Assembly: GCA_031269335.1 (NCBI GenBank)
Contig: JAISZI010000067.1
Span: 1-40,054, forward strand
Direction of reading: 5' to 3'
Length of the DNA: 40,054 nt
DNA from: Puniceicoccales bacterium
GTDB lineage: Bacteria > Verrucomicrobiota > Verrucomicrobiia > Opitutales > UBA953
Shown: positions 8,459 through 17,466 of the stretch, one piece after another
Layout: each line of letters starts with the position of its first letter
Numbering within the stretch: the first letter of the stretch is position 1
Made by a program: the position numbers and the translations under genes
The notes under the pieces: model-generated
What the model was told of the DNA's origin: nothing
The model's input: the letters and a program-made list of their open reading frames with translations, nothing else
Databases searched by the model: none

Positions 8459-10852
8459 ATGTCCATAGAAGACCAGATACTCGCCCTTATGGCGCAACCT
8501 GATTACACGCCGATCACCCTTGACGAGATTGGCAAGAGGCTTGGGGGGAAATCTGTGGCGCGGCTTGTGCGCAAAGCGATGCCGCGGCTCATGGCGGCGG
8601 GCACGGTTGCGAAGGTGAAGAAGAATTGTTTTTGTCTGCCCTCGGACGCCGACCTCGTCAGTGGCGTCATCCATTTTCGGTCGAGCGGAGCGGCTAAACT
8701 CATTCCCGATTCTACGCTGGAGACGCCCCATCCCGCCCCCGTCAATATACGGGCTGAAGACACCGGCATCGCGCTTCACGGCGACAAGGTGTTGGTGCGC
8801 GTTTACGAGAATTATCAACGTCCCGCGTCTGGGCGCGGTGCGCGTTCTGCACGGCTTGGCGACGACTGGCGTTCGGGGCGCGTCATTCGCATTCTCGAAC
8901 GCGCATTTGACGCCCTTCCGGGCACCTTAAAAAAGACCCGTCTCTTCTGGTATATCATCCCTGACGATCCGCGAATTGGGCGGGACATCATCGTCCAAGA
9001 CCCCGCCAAAACCAGTGTTTTTCCCATGCCGCAGGAGGACGACAAAGTCGTCGTGCGCATCGTTGAATGGAAGCAACGCCACCTTAATCCTGTCGGCGAA
9101 ATCGTCGAGGTGCTGGGCAAGACCCACACGCCCCTTGCCGAATACAAAGCCATTCTCTACAAATACCACCTCACCCCCGATTTCTCCGCCGAAGTTGCCC
9201 GCGAAGCCGACGCTTTTCCGGAAACCGTTGATTCTCGCGACATTAAGAATCGTTCCGACTATCGCGGCATCTTCACCCTCACCATTGATCCCGACGATGC
9301 CAAAGACTTCGACGATGCCCTCTCCATCGAGCATCTCCCGAATGGTGCCACCCGTGTTGGCATACACATTGCCGACGTTTCCCACTATGTGCGCCCCAAC
9401 ACCGCGCTTGATCGCGAGGCACGTGCTCGCGGCAACTCTACTTATCTCGTCGGCACCGTCATTCCCATGTTGCCGCACGCACTTTCCAGCGGATTGTGCA
9501 GCCTCATCGAAGCGCAGGATCGTTTCGCCAAGGCGGTTATTATCACCTACGACAAGAATCATCATCCCGTTGAAGCTCAGTTTGCTAACACCATTATTCG
9601 TTCCCGCAAACGCCTCACTTACAAGCAGGCGCTTGCGCTTCTCCAATGGGACGATCTCGACCGCATCCGCACGCTGCCCTCGCCACCCCCGCACCAGACG
9701 GGGCACCCGGGTATCCCGCTCTCCAAGCTATCGGACGCCGAACTTCGCGAGATTCAGTCCGCTATCCGCGATTTTTGGCAAATCGCTTCCAGCCTCCGCC
9801 GCGAACGTCTGGCGAAAGGCGCCCTCGATCTTGATACCCCCGAAATTAAAATCTATTGCGATCCAGAAGGTTACGCCGAGAACGTAGTCAAAAACATCAC
9901 CGACGAATCCCACCAGCTTGTCGAAGAATTTATGCTCGCCGCCAACGAAGCCGTTGCCCGCGCCTTTTACCGCGCAAAACTTCCCAACCTTGCCCGCGTC
10001 CACGACAAACCTGACCCAAAAAAGCTCCACGATTTGCGCCAACAACTTCTCTCCGTCGGGGTGAAAGCGGGCGATCTGAGCAAACGTGCGGAAGTCGTCA
10101 AACTGCTCGCTCTCCTCAAGCACACCCCCGATGCGTATCCCCTTCAAATCGCTTTCCTGCGCAGCATGCGCCAAGCCTGTTATCGCGCCAGTGCCGACGG
10201 GCACTACGGCCTCGCCAAGCAATACTACACCCACTTCACCTCGCCAATCCGCCGCTACTCCGACCTCGTCGAACACCGCATTCTCGACTTCCTCCTCCAA
10301 CGCCAAAACGCCCCCACCGCCCCAGCCCGCAAACTTGCTCCGCCCAATATCGCCGAACTCGAACAAACCGCTGCGCATCTCTCTCGCACCGAACGCAATA
10401 GCATCGATGCCGAACGGGAAACCGTTAAAATAAAACTCCTCGAACTCTTTGAACGCGAAATCGAAAAACCCCGAAAAACTCCCTTCGACGCCGTCATCGT
10501 CGAAGTGCGCAACCACGGCCTCTACGTCGAATTAACCGATTCCCAAGCCTACGGACTCATCCACATATCCACCTTAACGGACGATCTTTACCATATAAAC
10601 GCCGACGGCACCGCCTTGGTCGGGCGCAAGTTTCGCCGCTCTTATCAGCTTGGCAGCCACATCCAAGTTGTCGCCGACAGCGTTGACCGTTTCAAACGGC
10701 AGGTTGACTTCCGCCTCGCCCCCGAAACCGCCGCACCGGTCGCCGGTAAATCGAGTTCTTCCGCAGCTCCCACCGGCAAGACCCCGCGCAACATTTTCCG
10801 CGAAGGTCGCCTCTTGCGCGACCGCCGCCGCAGCAAGCGCGGCAAAAAATAG
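8459..10852 (+). CDS. rnr: Ribonuclease R
   Basis: Processive 3'-5' exoribonuclease that degrades structured RNA and helps rRNA/tmRNA quality control. The 797-residue order is that of RNase R: an N-terminal helix-turn-helix-like region (about 1-60), cold-shock domains (about 65-230), the RNB catalytic domain from about 260 with metal-binding DPDDAKDFDDAL (277-288), HIADVSHYV, GNSTYLVGTVIPMLPHALS, and later HYTHFTSPIRRYSDLVEHR-like sequence. An S1 domain follows (FDAVIVEVRNHGLYVELT, about 680-760), then a basic tail RDRRRSKRGKK. Length and tail favour RNase R over RNase II. It is divergent from the receptor gene with 224 bases between and ends 21 bases from a convergent ABC gene. Confidence 0.95.
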   Translation: MSIEDQILALMAQPDYTPITLDEIGKRLGGKSVARLVRKAMPRLMAAGTVAKVKKNCFCLPSDADLVSGVIHFRSSGAAKLIPDSTLETPHPAPVNIRAEDTGIALHGDKVLVRVYENYQRPASGRGARSARLGDDWRSGRVIRILERAFDALPGTLKKTRLFWYIIPDDPRIGRDIIVQDPAKTSVFPMPQEDDKVVVRIVEWKQRHLNPVGEIVEVLGKTHTPLAEYKAILYKYHLTPDFSAEVAREADAFPETVDSRDIKNRSDYRGIFTLTIDPDDAKDFDDALSIEHLPNGATRVGIHIADVSHYVRPNTALDREARARGNSTYLVGTVIPMLPHALSSGLCSLIEAQDRFAKAVIITYDKNHHPVEAQFANTIIRSRKRLTYKQALALLQWDDLDRIRTLPSPPPHQTGHPGIPLSKLSDAELREIQSAIRDFWQIASSLRRERLAKGALDLDTPEIKIYCDPEGYAENVVKNITDESHQLVEEFMLAANEAVARAFYRAKLPNLARVHDKPDPKKLHDLRQQLLSVGVKAGDLSKRAEVVKLLALLKHTPDAYPLQIAFLRSMRQACYRASADGHYGLAKQYYTHFTSPIRRYSDLVEHRILDFLLQRQNAPTAPARKLAPPNIAELEQTAAHLSRTERNSIDAERETVKIKLLELFEREIEKPRKTPFDAVIVEVRNHGLYVELTDSQAYGLIHISTLTDDLYHINADGTALVGRKFRRSYQLGSHIQVVADSVDRFKRQVDFRLAPETAAPVAGKSSSSAAPTGKTPRNIFREGRLLRDRRRSKRGKK

Positions 10853-10873
10853 CAGTCTTTCCGCGCCGCCTTC

Positions 10874-11875
10874 TCAATCGCGCTGCCCCGCGCACACCGG
10901 GCACGCCTCGACCCAATGATCGTGCCGCACCATGACAAACGGCGCCCGCTGCGACAGCTCTTCCGCCGTGTGTTCCCGAAAACCGCGTCCGACCCGCGAT
11001 GCAAAACGGCACCCGCCCTTCAACTCCGCCAACGACGGCACCATCCCGTCTATCGAAAACAGAGGCGTCTTCGCCTCCCCGTCCAACACCGGAATCGCCC
11101 GCAACAACGCCCGCGTGTAAGCGTGGAGCGGCTCGTTAAACACCGCCTCGACACTCGCCCGCTCCACCACCCGCCCAGCATACATCACGGCGACATCATC
11201 GGCATTTTCCGCAATCACCCCAAGATCGTGCGTGATAAGAATAACCGTCATCCCCGTTTCCCGCTGAAGCTTTTTTAACAAGTCCAAAATCTGCGCCTGA
11301 ATCGTCACATCCAACGCCGTCGTCGGCTCATCGCAAATTAGCAGCGACGGGTTGCACGCCAGCGCAATGGCAATGACAACCCGTTGGCGCATCCCCCCGC
11401 TAAGTTGGTGCGGATAAGCCGCTAAGCGTTCCTCCGGCGCGGGAATCCCCACCCGCGCCAGCAATTCCAACGCCCGCGCCTTCGCCGCTTCCCGCGAAAG
11501 GGGCAGATGCAACAGCAACGCCTCAACAATCTGCCGCCCAATGCGATGCGAAGGATTCAACGCCGTCATCGGCTCCTGAAACACCATCCCTATCTTGCCG
11601 CCCCGCACCCGCCGCAATTCAGCCAACGGGAGCGTCGTAAGTTCAACCCCATCAAATAAAATCCGCCCGCCGGTAATTTTTCCGGACGGATACGGCAAAA
11701 GACGCATCACCGCCAACGCTGTGACGCTCTTGCCGCTCCCCGATTCGCCCACGATTCCCAGCGTTTTTCCCCGTGGCACATCCAACGAAATCCCGTCAAC
11801 AGCCGTAAGAAACCCAGCCTCGGTGTCGAAACCGACGGAAAGATTTTCGATGCGCAAAATGATATCTTCGTTCAT
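10874..11875 (-). CDS. Peptide/nickel-type ABC transporter ATPase (OppD/DppD family)
   Basis: Cytosolic ATPase subunit of an oligopeptide/dipeptide importer. It shows Walker A GESGSGKS (43-50), the Q-loop [11 protein letters not shown], signature LSGGMRQR (158-165), Walker [13 protein letters not shown] (178-189), and the H-loop in ILITHDLGV. The C-terminal OppD/DppD extension is present ([22 protein letters not shown]). The cysteine cluster usual in this extension (C-P-x-x-x-R-C form) is degraded: GCRFASRVG keeps only the first Cys, with later ones in EACPVC. Permease, binding-protein and OppF genes are not adjacent, so it is an orphan in this window and its partners must be elsewhere. Start ATG at 11875; no strong Shine-Dalgarno. 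Confidence 0.9.
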   Translation of the reverse strand: MNEDIILRIENLSVGFDTEAGFLTAVDGISLDVPRGKTLGIVGESGSGKSVTALAVMRLLPYPSGKITGGRILFDGVELTTLPLAELRRVRGGKIGMVFQEPMTALNPSHRIGRQIVEALLLHLPLSREAAKARALELLARVGIPAPEERLAAYPHQLSGGMRQRVVIAIALACNPSLLICDEPTTALDVTIQAQILDLLKKLQRETGMTVILITHDLGVIAENADDVAVMYAGRVVERASVEAVFNEPLHAYTRALLRAIPVLDGEAKTPLFSIDGMVPSLAELKGGCRFASRVGRGFREHTAEELSQRAPFVMVRHDHWVEACPVCAGQRD

Positions 11876-12123
11876 GGGAAAAGACGCAGCCTGTTCGTAA
11901 AGGGACAGTTAAAAAGGACGCGTGCACCCTTCATCTTTTGCCGGCTTTGTCCACAAAACATTTCAACGGCACGCGGGAAATGGCGGGCGGAAAACGCCGC
12001 GGAAGCCGCGCCGCTTATTCGTCACATTGCGCTGTTGACGCGCCCGCCCCGTGCGCCACACTGCCTCACCCTGAACAAAGTACACGATCCTTACACCGCA
12101 AACGAGTTACACACTCCCCCGCA

Positions 12124-13203
12124 ATGATAATAAGCCGCCTTTCACTTCGACTTCAGAACCATCCTAAACGCGTTGTTTACCCCGAAGGGCAGGACCCGCG
12201 CATTATACAAGCAGCGCGACAATTCGCCACGCGGCGCCTCGGCGTCCCCATTCTCGTAGGAGACCGATCGCGCATTAAAATCAATGCCGCTCGGCTCAAC
12301 ATAAAGCTCGACGGCATCCGCATCGTCGAACCGACCCGCAGTGAAGAACTCCCGGGCTACATCACAAAATTTCGCGGGCACCAGCGTTTCAGCGGATTAA
12401 ACGAACACGAAGCCACCGAGTATCTCGCCAATCCCAATTACTTCGCGACCATGATGGTGGCGACCGGCGGGGCGGACGCCATCGTCGCCGGCGCAACACT
12501 GGGACCCACCAACGGGTTACGCGCCATTTTGCAGATTTTGCCGCGCCAAAACGGCGTCCAGACCGTTTCCTCAATGCTCATCGTAGAAATGGAGGACTCC
12601 CGACTCGGCGCAGAAGGCACCCTCTTCCTCGCCGATTGCGCCGTAATCCCCGAACCGACCGCCGAACAGCTCGCCGATATCGCCTGTTCAACCGCCATTC
12701 TCGCATACCACCTCACGAATCACCCCCCGCGCGTCGCCCTGCTCGCCTACACCACCAAAAGCACCGGCGCCACCAAATCGCCTTCTATTGAACGTGTTAA
12801 GGCGGCGACCGCCCTCGCCAAAGCCCGCACGCGTGAATTTGACATCCCCCTCGAAATCGACGGCGAACTCCAAGTGGATGCAGCACTCGACCCTTTCACC
12901 GCGACGACAAAAGGCATCGAAAGCTCGGTCGCCGGACAAGCCAGCGTCCTCGTTTTCCCCGACCTCAACTCCGGCAACATCGCCTCAAAAATGGTGCAAG
13001 TCATCGCCGGCATCCCCGCCTACGGGCAAATCCTCACAGGGCTTGACCGCCCCGCCGCCGAAATTTCCCGCAGTGCGAGCGCGCACGACATCTTCGGGAC
13101 ATCCGTCATCGTCGCCGCGCAAGCCGTGGATAAGCGTTACCTCTACCCGATTCAGCCAGAGACACGCCCCGCCGGCGGCGAAGAAACTTCTTCCGTGGGA
13201 TAA
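12124..13203 (+). CDS. pta: Phosphate acetyltransferase, stand-alone catalytic domain
   Basis: Interconverts acetyl-CoA and acetyl phosphate. The protein from the ATG at 12124 is 359 residues, about the size of single-domain PTA enzymes. It shows YPEGQDPRIIQAA near the N-terminus, GGADAIVAGA, LFLADCAVIPEPTAEQLADIA, the SIERVKAATALAKAR helix, DGELQVDAALDP, and NSGNIASKMVQ near the active site. The same frame is open upstream to 11938, but those 62 codons encode no family sequence, so the internal start MIISRLSLRLQ is chosen. The next gene encodes the domain that is fused to the N-terminus in long Pta proteins. No acetate kinase gene is in the window. Confidence 0.92.
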   Translation: MIISRLSLRLQNHPKRVVYPEGQDPRIIQAARQFATRRLGVPILVGDRSRIKINAARLNIKLDGIRIVEPTRSEELPGYITKFRGHQRFSGLNEHEATEYLANPNYFATMMVATGGADAIVAGATLGPTNGLRAILQILPRQNGVQTVSSMLIVEMEDSRLGAEGTLFLADCAVIPEPTAEQLADIACSTAILAYHLTNHPPRVALLAYTTKSTGATKSPSIERVKAATALAKARTREFDIPLEIDGELQVDAALDPFTATTKGIESSVAGQASVLVFPDLNSGNIASKMVQVIAGIPAYGQILTGLDRPAAEISRSASAHDIFGTSVIVAAQAVDKRYLYPIQPETRPAGGEETSSVG

Positions 13204-13233
13204 GTCGCGATCTACGGAACTCCTTCATGCACA

Positions 13234-14427
13234 ATGATGTCTGCCCAGCAATCGCCCTCTGAAACACGCTTCGCCGAGGATATCCCCGGCCTCATGGAGC
13301 ACCCGCTCAACACGAGCACGCTGCGCATCTTCGTAGCCGCTACACGCATGAACGACGGCAAGACCACCACTTGCCTCGGTCTCTACGGCGCACTCCGCGC
13401 CCTTGGCTTCGAGGTCGGTTACATCAAACCCATCGCCCAACGCCTCATCGAAGTGGACGGCATTTCCGTAGATGAAGACACCCAACTCGTTAACACCATC
13501 TACGACGTCAACATCCCCATTGCCGCGATGAGTCCCATCGCCATCGATTCATCTTTCACCCGCCGTTACCTCGAAAATCCCGACGAGCTGCGCCCACAAA
13601 TCACCGACCGCATCTGCCGCGCCTTCGACCGGGCTGCTTACAAAAAAGACATCATCATCATCGAAGGTTCCGGTCACGCCGGCGTCGGCACCGTCTTTGA
13701 CGGCTCCAACGCCCACACCGCACGCATGCTCCACTCGAAATGTATACTCGTCGCGGGCGGCGGCATCGGAAAACCCATAGACGAAGTCGCCATTAATATG
13801 GCTCTCTTCGACAAAATGGGCGTCGAGTGCATCGGCGTCATCCTTAATAAAGTGCTGCGCGAAAAATTGGAGTTCGTGCGCGAATACGGCGGGAAGGGAC
13901 TTCGCAGCCTCGGCGTGCCGCTACTCGGCGTGCTTCCCTTGCTCCCGCGCCTCGCAAAACCAAATCTCACCCAAGTCGTTAACGAAATAGATGGACGCTG
14001 GCTGCACCGCCCCACGCTACGCGACGATGAGACGGGCACCGGCGAACGCATCGAACGGGTGATAATGGGCGCCATGTCCGCCAACACCATTTCAGGCTAC
14101 TTCGGTCCGGGCGTCCTCCTCATTTTGCCCGGCGACCGCGACGACCTTCTCTTCTCCATCATCGCCAGCGCGGGCACCCTAAACACCCCCGTCACCTGCG
14201 GCATTATCCTCACCAACAAATTTACCCCAAACCCGCAGCTCCTGGACATGCTCCGCCAAACAAACATTCCCGTCGTCGAGACGGACGAAGAGAGCTTTGT
14301 CGTCACAACAAAAATTAACAACATGACCGTAAAAACCCAACCCAGCGACGCGGACAAAATCCCCATTATCGAATGCCTTGTCCGCGAAAATATAGACCTG
14401 CCGACTCTTCTCGAAAAATTACGTTAA
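13234..14427 (+). CDS. BioD-like/DRTGG P-loop protein (Pta N-terminal-domain homologue)
   Basis: A 397-residue protein matching the N-terminal half of long phosphotransacetylases. The first part is a dethiobiotin-synthetase-like P-loop domain: RIFVAATRMNDGKTTT with an atypical Walker A (residues 31-46), YIKPIAQR, IIIIEGSGHAGVG, and ILVAGGGIGKPIDE. The second part has the DRTGG domain (RVIMGAMSANTISGYF then LLILPGDRDDLLFSII). In long Pta these domains are N-terminal to the catalytic domain and are thought to regulate it. Here they are a separate gene 30 bases after pta, with reversed order, so the two probably work as a complex. Starts at 13234 and 13237 (ATGATG) are both possible. Confidence 0.88.
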   Translation: MMSAQQSPSETRFAEDIPGLMEHPLNTSTLRIFVAATRMNDGKTTTCLGLYGALRALGFEVGYIKPIAQRLIEVDGISVDEDTQLVNTIYDVNIPIAAMSPIAIDSSFTRRYLENPDELRPQITDRICRAFDRAAYKKDIIIIEGSGHAGVGTVFDGSNAHTARMLHSKCILVAGGGIGKPIDEVAINMALFDKMGVECIGVILNKVLREKLEFVREYGGKGLRSLGVPLLGVLPLLPRLAKPNLTQVVNEIDGRWLHRPTLRDDETGTGERIERVIMGAMSANTISGYFGPGVLLILPGDRDDLLFSIIASAGTLNTPVTCGIILTNKFTPNPQLLDMLRQTNIPVVETDEESFVVTTKINNMTVKTQPSDADKIPIIECLVRENIDLPTLLEKLR

Positions 14428-14479
14428 CCGTAACCAAAACAAAGAAATAGGGCTTTTTTTCCCTCCCTCCCCATTCCAG

Positions 14480-15445
14480 ATGCAATCCGGTTCACATTGG
14501 TCACAAAAAATTCGCGCCGAAGTCGGCAAAGCGGTCATCGGGCAAGACAGTGTTGTCGAACGCCTGCTCGTCGCACTGCTCGCCAACGGACACGTCCTGC
14601 TCGAAGGGCTGCCGGGTCTCGCGAAAACCCTCCTCGTCAAATCCCTCGCCACCGCGCTCGGCGTGCAATTTGAACGCGTGCAATTCACCCCCGACCTGCT
14701 GCCAAGCGACGTGGTCGGCACCATGATTTTTTCGCCAAATGATGGCAAATTCACCCCCCATCACGGTCCCATCTTCGCGAACCTCGTGCTCGCCGACGAA
14801 ATCAACCGCGCCCCAGCCAAAGTGCAAAGCGCACTGCTCGAAGCGATGCAAGAGCGACAAGTCACGCTCGGCGGCACGACGCACGCCTTGCCCAAGCCCT
14901 TTTTTGTCATGGCGACACAAAATCCCATTGAACAAGAAGGCACTTACGCCCTCCCCGAAGCGCAGACAGACCGCTTCCTCTTCAAGCTCATCGTCGGTTA
15001 CCCCTCGCTTCAGGAAGAATCGCAAATGATGGCGCGCTGGGGCGGCGTAACGACTCAGCCGGTATTGCAAGCGGTGTCGGACGGCGCGGAACTGCTTTCC
15101 CTGCGCACGCAGGTTGACACCGTGTTTGTCGCGCCGCCCATTCAAGGCTACATCCTCGCCCTCGTGCGCACGACACGCGACCTCGCCCTCCCCACCGGCG
15201 AAAATACGCGTTACGTGAACTTCGGGGCTTCGCCGCGTGCCTCACTCGCACTTTACCAAGCAGGGCGCGCCCTCGCCTGGCTGCGCGGATTAGAATACCT
15301 TACACCGGAAATAATACAGGAGATCGCGCCGGACGTCCTGCGCCACCGCATCGGGCTAACTTACGAAGCCGAAGCACAAAACATCACCGCAGACGCCGTC
15401 GTCTCGCACATTTTACAGACAACCGCTGTGCCCGATTCTCTTTGA
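14480..15445 (+). CDS. MoxR family AAA+ ATPase
   Basis: Cytosolic AAA+ chaperone-like ATPase of the MoxR/RavA group. Walker A is GLPGLAKT (43-50), Walker B LVLADEINR (102-110), then the sensor 1 region VMATQNPIEQEGTYALPEAQ and the DRFLFKL arginine-finger region, followed by a C-terminal lid domain. At 321 residues it has the usual length. MoxR proteins are thought to help assemble or activate VWA-domain partner proteins; here a DUF58 gene follows at 25 bases and a BatA-type VWA gene after that, the standard order of the Bat-type operon. No clear Shine-Dalgarno precedes it; a run of nine T lies at about 14453-14461, upstream of the start. Confidence 0.94.
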   Translation: MQSGSHWSQKIRAEVGKAVIGQDSVVERLLVALLANGHVLLEGLPGLAKTLLVKSLATALGVQFERVQFTPDLLPSDVVGTMIFSPNDGKFTPHHGPIFANLVLADEINRAPAKVQSALLEAMQERQVTLGGTTHALPKPFFVMATQNPIEQEGTYALPEAQTDRFLFKLIVGYPSLQEESQMMARWGGVTTQPVLQAVSDGAELLSLRTQVDTVFVAPPIQGYILALVRTTRDLALPTGENTRYVNFGASPRASLALYQAGRALAWLRGLEYLTPEIIQEIAPDVLRHRIGLTYEAEAQNITADAVVSHILQTTAVPDSL

Positions 15446-15470
15446 ACGGCACACCCGCATTTCTCTTTGC

Positions 15471-16370
15471 ATGTCCGCTACGCCGCCGCCACCGCTGCTG
15501 ACGCTTCCCTCCGCACCGTTCGCCATCCTGCGTCGCCTCGAATGGCACTTGCGCGGAGCGTCCGAAGGCGTGCTCGCGGGAGAATATCGCTCCGCCTTCC
15601 GCGGTCGCGGCATCGAGTTCGACCAAGTAGTCAAATACGCCTTTGGCGACGACGTGCGCGATATTGACTGGAATGTGACGGCACGCCTCGGCGAGCCTTA
15701 CCGCAAACGTTTCATTGAAGAACGCGAGGTCACCGTCCTCCTCGTTTTTGAAGACACACCCAGCTTGCAATTCGGCTCCGGCATGCGCACGAAACGCGAG
15801 GCGTTGCTCGAACTCGCCGGATTGCTCCTGCTCCTCGGCGCGATGAACCGCGATCGATCGGGCTTCATCCGCACCACGCCTGCGGGCGTCGCAGAGTGCA
15901 TTCCGCCGACGCGTGGGCGCGGTGCCTTGCACCATGCCGCCGCACGGCTGTTGTCTTCGCCACCGCCGCCAATCACCGCCGGCACCCAGACTGCGATCCC
16001 CTGGGCGCATTTGCGCCGACTTGCCCCGCGCCACAGCATCCTTGTCTGGTTAAACGATTTTCCGCCGCGCCCCGTGCCCGCCGAATGGTCTGCCGCCCGA
16101 TCCCATTTTCACACACTTGGCTTTCGTATCGACGACCCGTGGGAACGCTCGTTGCCGCCCGAAATAGAATCTTTTCCCGCCTACGACCCCATTGCCGGAC
16201 GCCTCATTTATGTCGAAAACAATGCCGCCTCACGCGCCGCACACGCCCGTTGGCGCGAAGAACGCGAGGCAAGCTGGCAATCGCTGTTCCCCTCGACGAC
16301 GCGGCGCCTTGTCGCCAGCACAAACGACATCCTGCTCGACGCCCTCGTCCGCTTTTTTTCAAAAAAATAA
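15471..16370 (+). CDS. DUF58 domain protein
   Basis: A 299-residue protein of the DUF58 family, VWA-like proteins found next to moxR. It contains the family core EYRSAFRGRGIEFDQVV followed by GDDVRDIDWNVTARLGEPY and RFIEEREVTVLLVFEDTPS. The latter resembles a VWA first strand with a partly kept MIDAS-like site (D-T-P-S-L rather than D-x-S-x-S). A hydrophobic Leu-rich segment (LLELAGLLLLLGAM) is part of the fold rather than a clear membrane span. It lies between moxR (25 bases) and the VWA gene (15 bases), so it is very likely in one transcript with them. The molecular function is unknown. Confidence 0.9.
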   Translation: MSATPPPPLLTLPSAPFAILRRLEWHLRGASEGVLAGEYRSAFRGRGIEFDQVVKYAFGDDVRDIDWNVTARLGEPYRKRFIEEREVTVLLVFEDTPSLQFGSGMRTKREALLELAGLLLLLGAMNRDRSGFIRTTPAGVAECIPPTRGRGALHHAAARLLSSPPPPITAGTQTAIPWAHLRRLAPRHSILVWLNDFPPRPVPAEWSAARSHFHTLGFRIDDPWERSLPPEIESFPAYDPIAGRLIYVENNAASRAAHARWREEREASWQSLFPSTTRRLVASTNDILLDALVRFFSKK

Positions 16371-16385
16371 TAACACCCGGCCGCC

Positions 16386-17420
16386 ATGTATTACCTGTTC
16401 GCAACACCGATCTGGCTCTTCGCCTTGCTCCTGCTCGTGCCCGTTTTCTGGCTGCGTTTGCGCCGCGGCGCCATTGTGCGCATCGTCCCCAACGCCGCCG
16501 CCTGGCACCACCCGACACCGCTCAAACTCTCCCACCTGCCGATTGTTTTTCTCACATTGTCCGCCATTTTGCTCATCCTTGCCCTCGCCCGCCCCCAACG
16601 CGTGGAAGACCTCCGCGAAATCAAACACCAAGGCTACGATCTCATGCTCGCCATTGACCTCTCTTCCTCGATGCTCGCAGAGGATTACGAACGCGATGGC
16701 AAACCCCTCAACCGCCTCGAAACCATCGCCCCCATCATCAAAGCCTTTATTAATGAACGCTCCTCCGACCGCATTGGCGTCGTCGTTTTCGCCGGTCGCG
16801 CCTACACGCTTTCGCCGCTCACGTTTAACCACGCATGGCTCGGCAAACAGGTCGAACGACTCAGACCAAGTTTAATCGAAGGCGGAACAGCCATCGGCGA
16901 CGGTCTCGGCATCGCACTTTCTCGCCTCAAACGAAAAGACACCGACCCCAACCGCAGCCGCATCGGCACATTCGTCATCCTGCTCTCCGACGGCGCAAAC
17001 AACGCGGGTTCGCTCTCCCCGGACCAAGCCGCCGCCCTCGCCAAAGAACGCGCCATCCCCGTCTATACCATCGGCGTCGGCAAATCGGGCTTCGTGCCCT
17101 TCCCAGTGATGGACCGGCAAGGGCAAAAACAGGGCTATAACCGCGTCCGCTCCGACCTCGACGAAAAAACCTTGCGCCGCATCGCCAGCGAAACAGGCGG
17201 ACGCTATTTCCGCGCCGACGCCACCGATACGGCTCAGGCAGCGTTCAAGGAAATCGACGCCGCCCGCAAAATCGAATTCAAGGAAAAGAAATACCTGATC
17301 GCCACGGAACTATACGCATGGTTCGCCGCCCCAGCCCTCGCCTTCGCGCTGGCAGCCGCTCTGATCACCGCCGCCCGGCACCGCACGAAGTCGCCTCACG
17401 CGTCAGGGATTAGGGGTTGA
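16386..17420 (+). CDS. BatA-like VWA-domain membrane protein
   Basis: A 344-residue inner-membrane protein with two N-terminal hydrophobic segments (residues about 4-24 and 51-69), a periplasmic or cytosolic VWA domain, and a C-terminal span (about 310-335). The MIDAS metal site is complete: DLSSS (91-95), the Thr of GGTAIGDG, and the Asp of ILLSDGANNAG. This architecture is BatA/BatB of the Bacteroides aerotolerance operon. It follows the moxR and DUF58 genes with short gaps, supporting a MoxR-VWA functional unit at the envelope. No second VWA gene or TPR (BatC/BatE) gene follows; recJ comes next, so the operon is a short form. Confidence 0.92.
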   Translation: MYYLFATPIWLFALLLLVPVFWLRLRRGAIVRIVPNAAAWHHPTPLKLSHLPIVFLTLSAILLILALARPQRVEDLREIKHQGYDLMLAIDLSSSMLAEDYERDGKPLNRLETIAPIIKAFINERSSDRIGVVVFAGRAYTLSPLTFNHAWLGKQVERLRPSLIEGGTAIGDGLGIALSRLKRKDTDPNRSRIGTFVILLSDGANNAGSLSPDQAAALAKERAIPVYTIGVGKSGFVPFPVMDRQGQKQGYNRVRSDLDEKTLRRIASETGGRYFRADATDTAQAAFKEIDAARKIEFKEKKYLIATELYAWFAAPALAFALAAALITAARHRTKSPHASGIRG

Positions 17421-17466
17421 GTCCGCTCCTGTTTTCCCTTCTGCTTCCGCAACATCACTTTTAGCA

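Noticed and set aside
11938-12123. N-terminal extension of Pta
   Set aside because: The 62 extra residues are unlike any phosphotransacetylase, and the start at 12124 gives the usual family length.
14440-14470. Rho-independent terminator before moxR
   Set aside because: There is a run of T but no stable hairpin before it.
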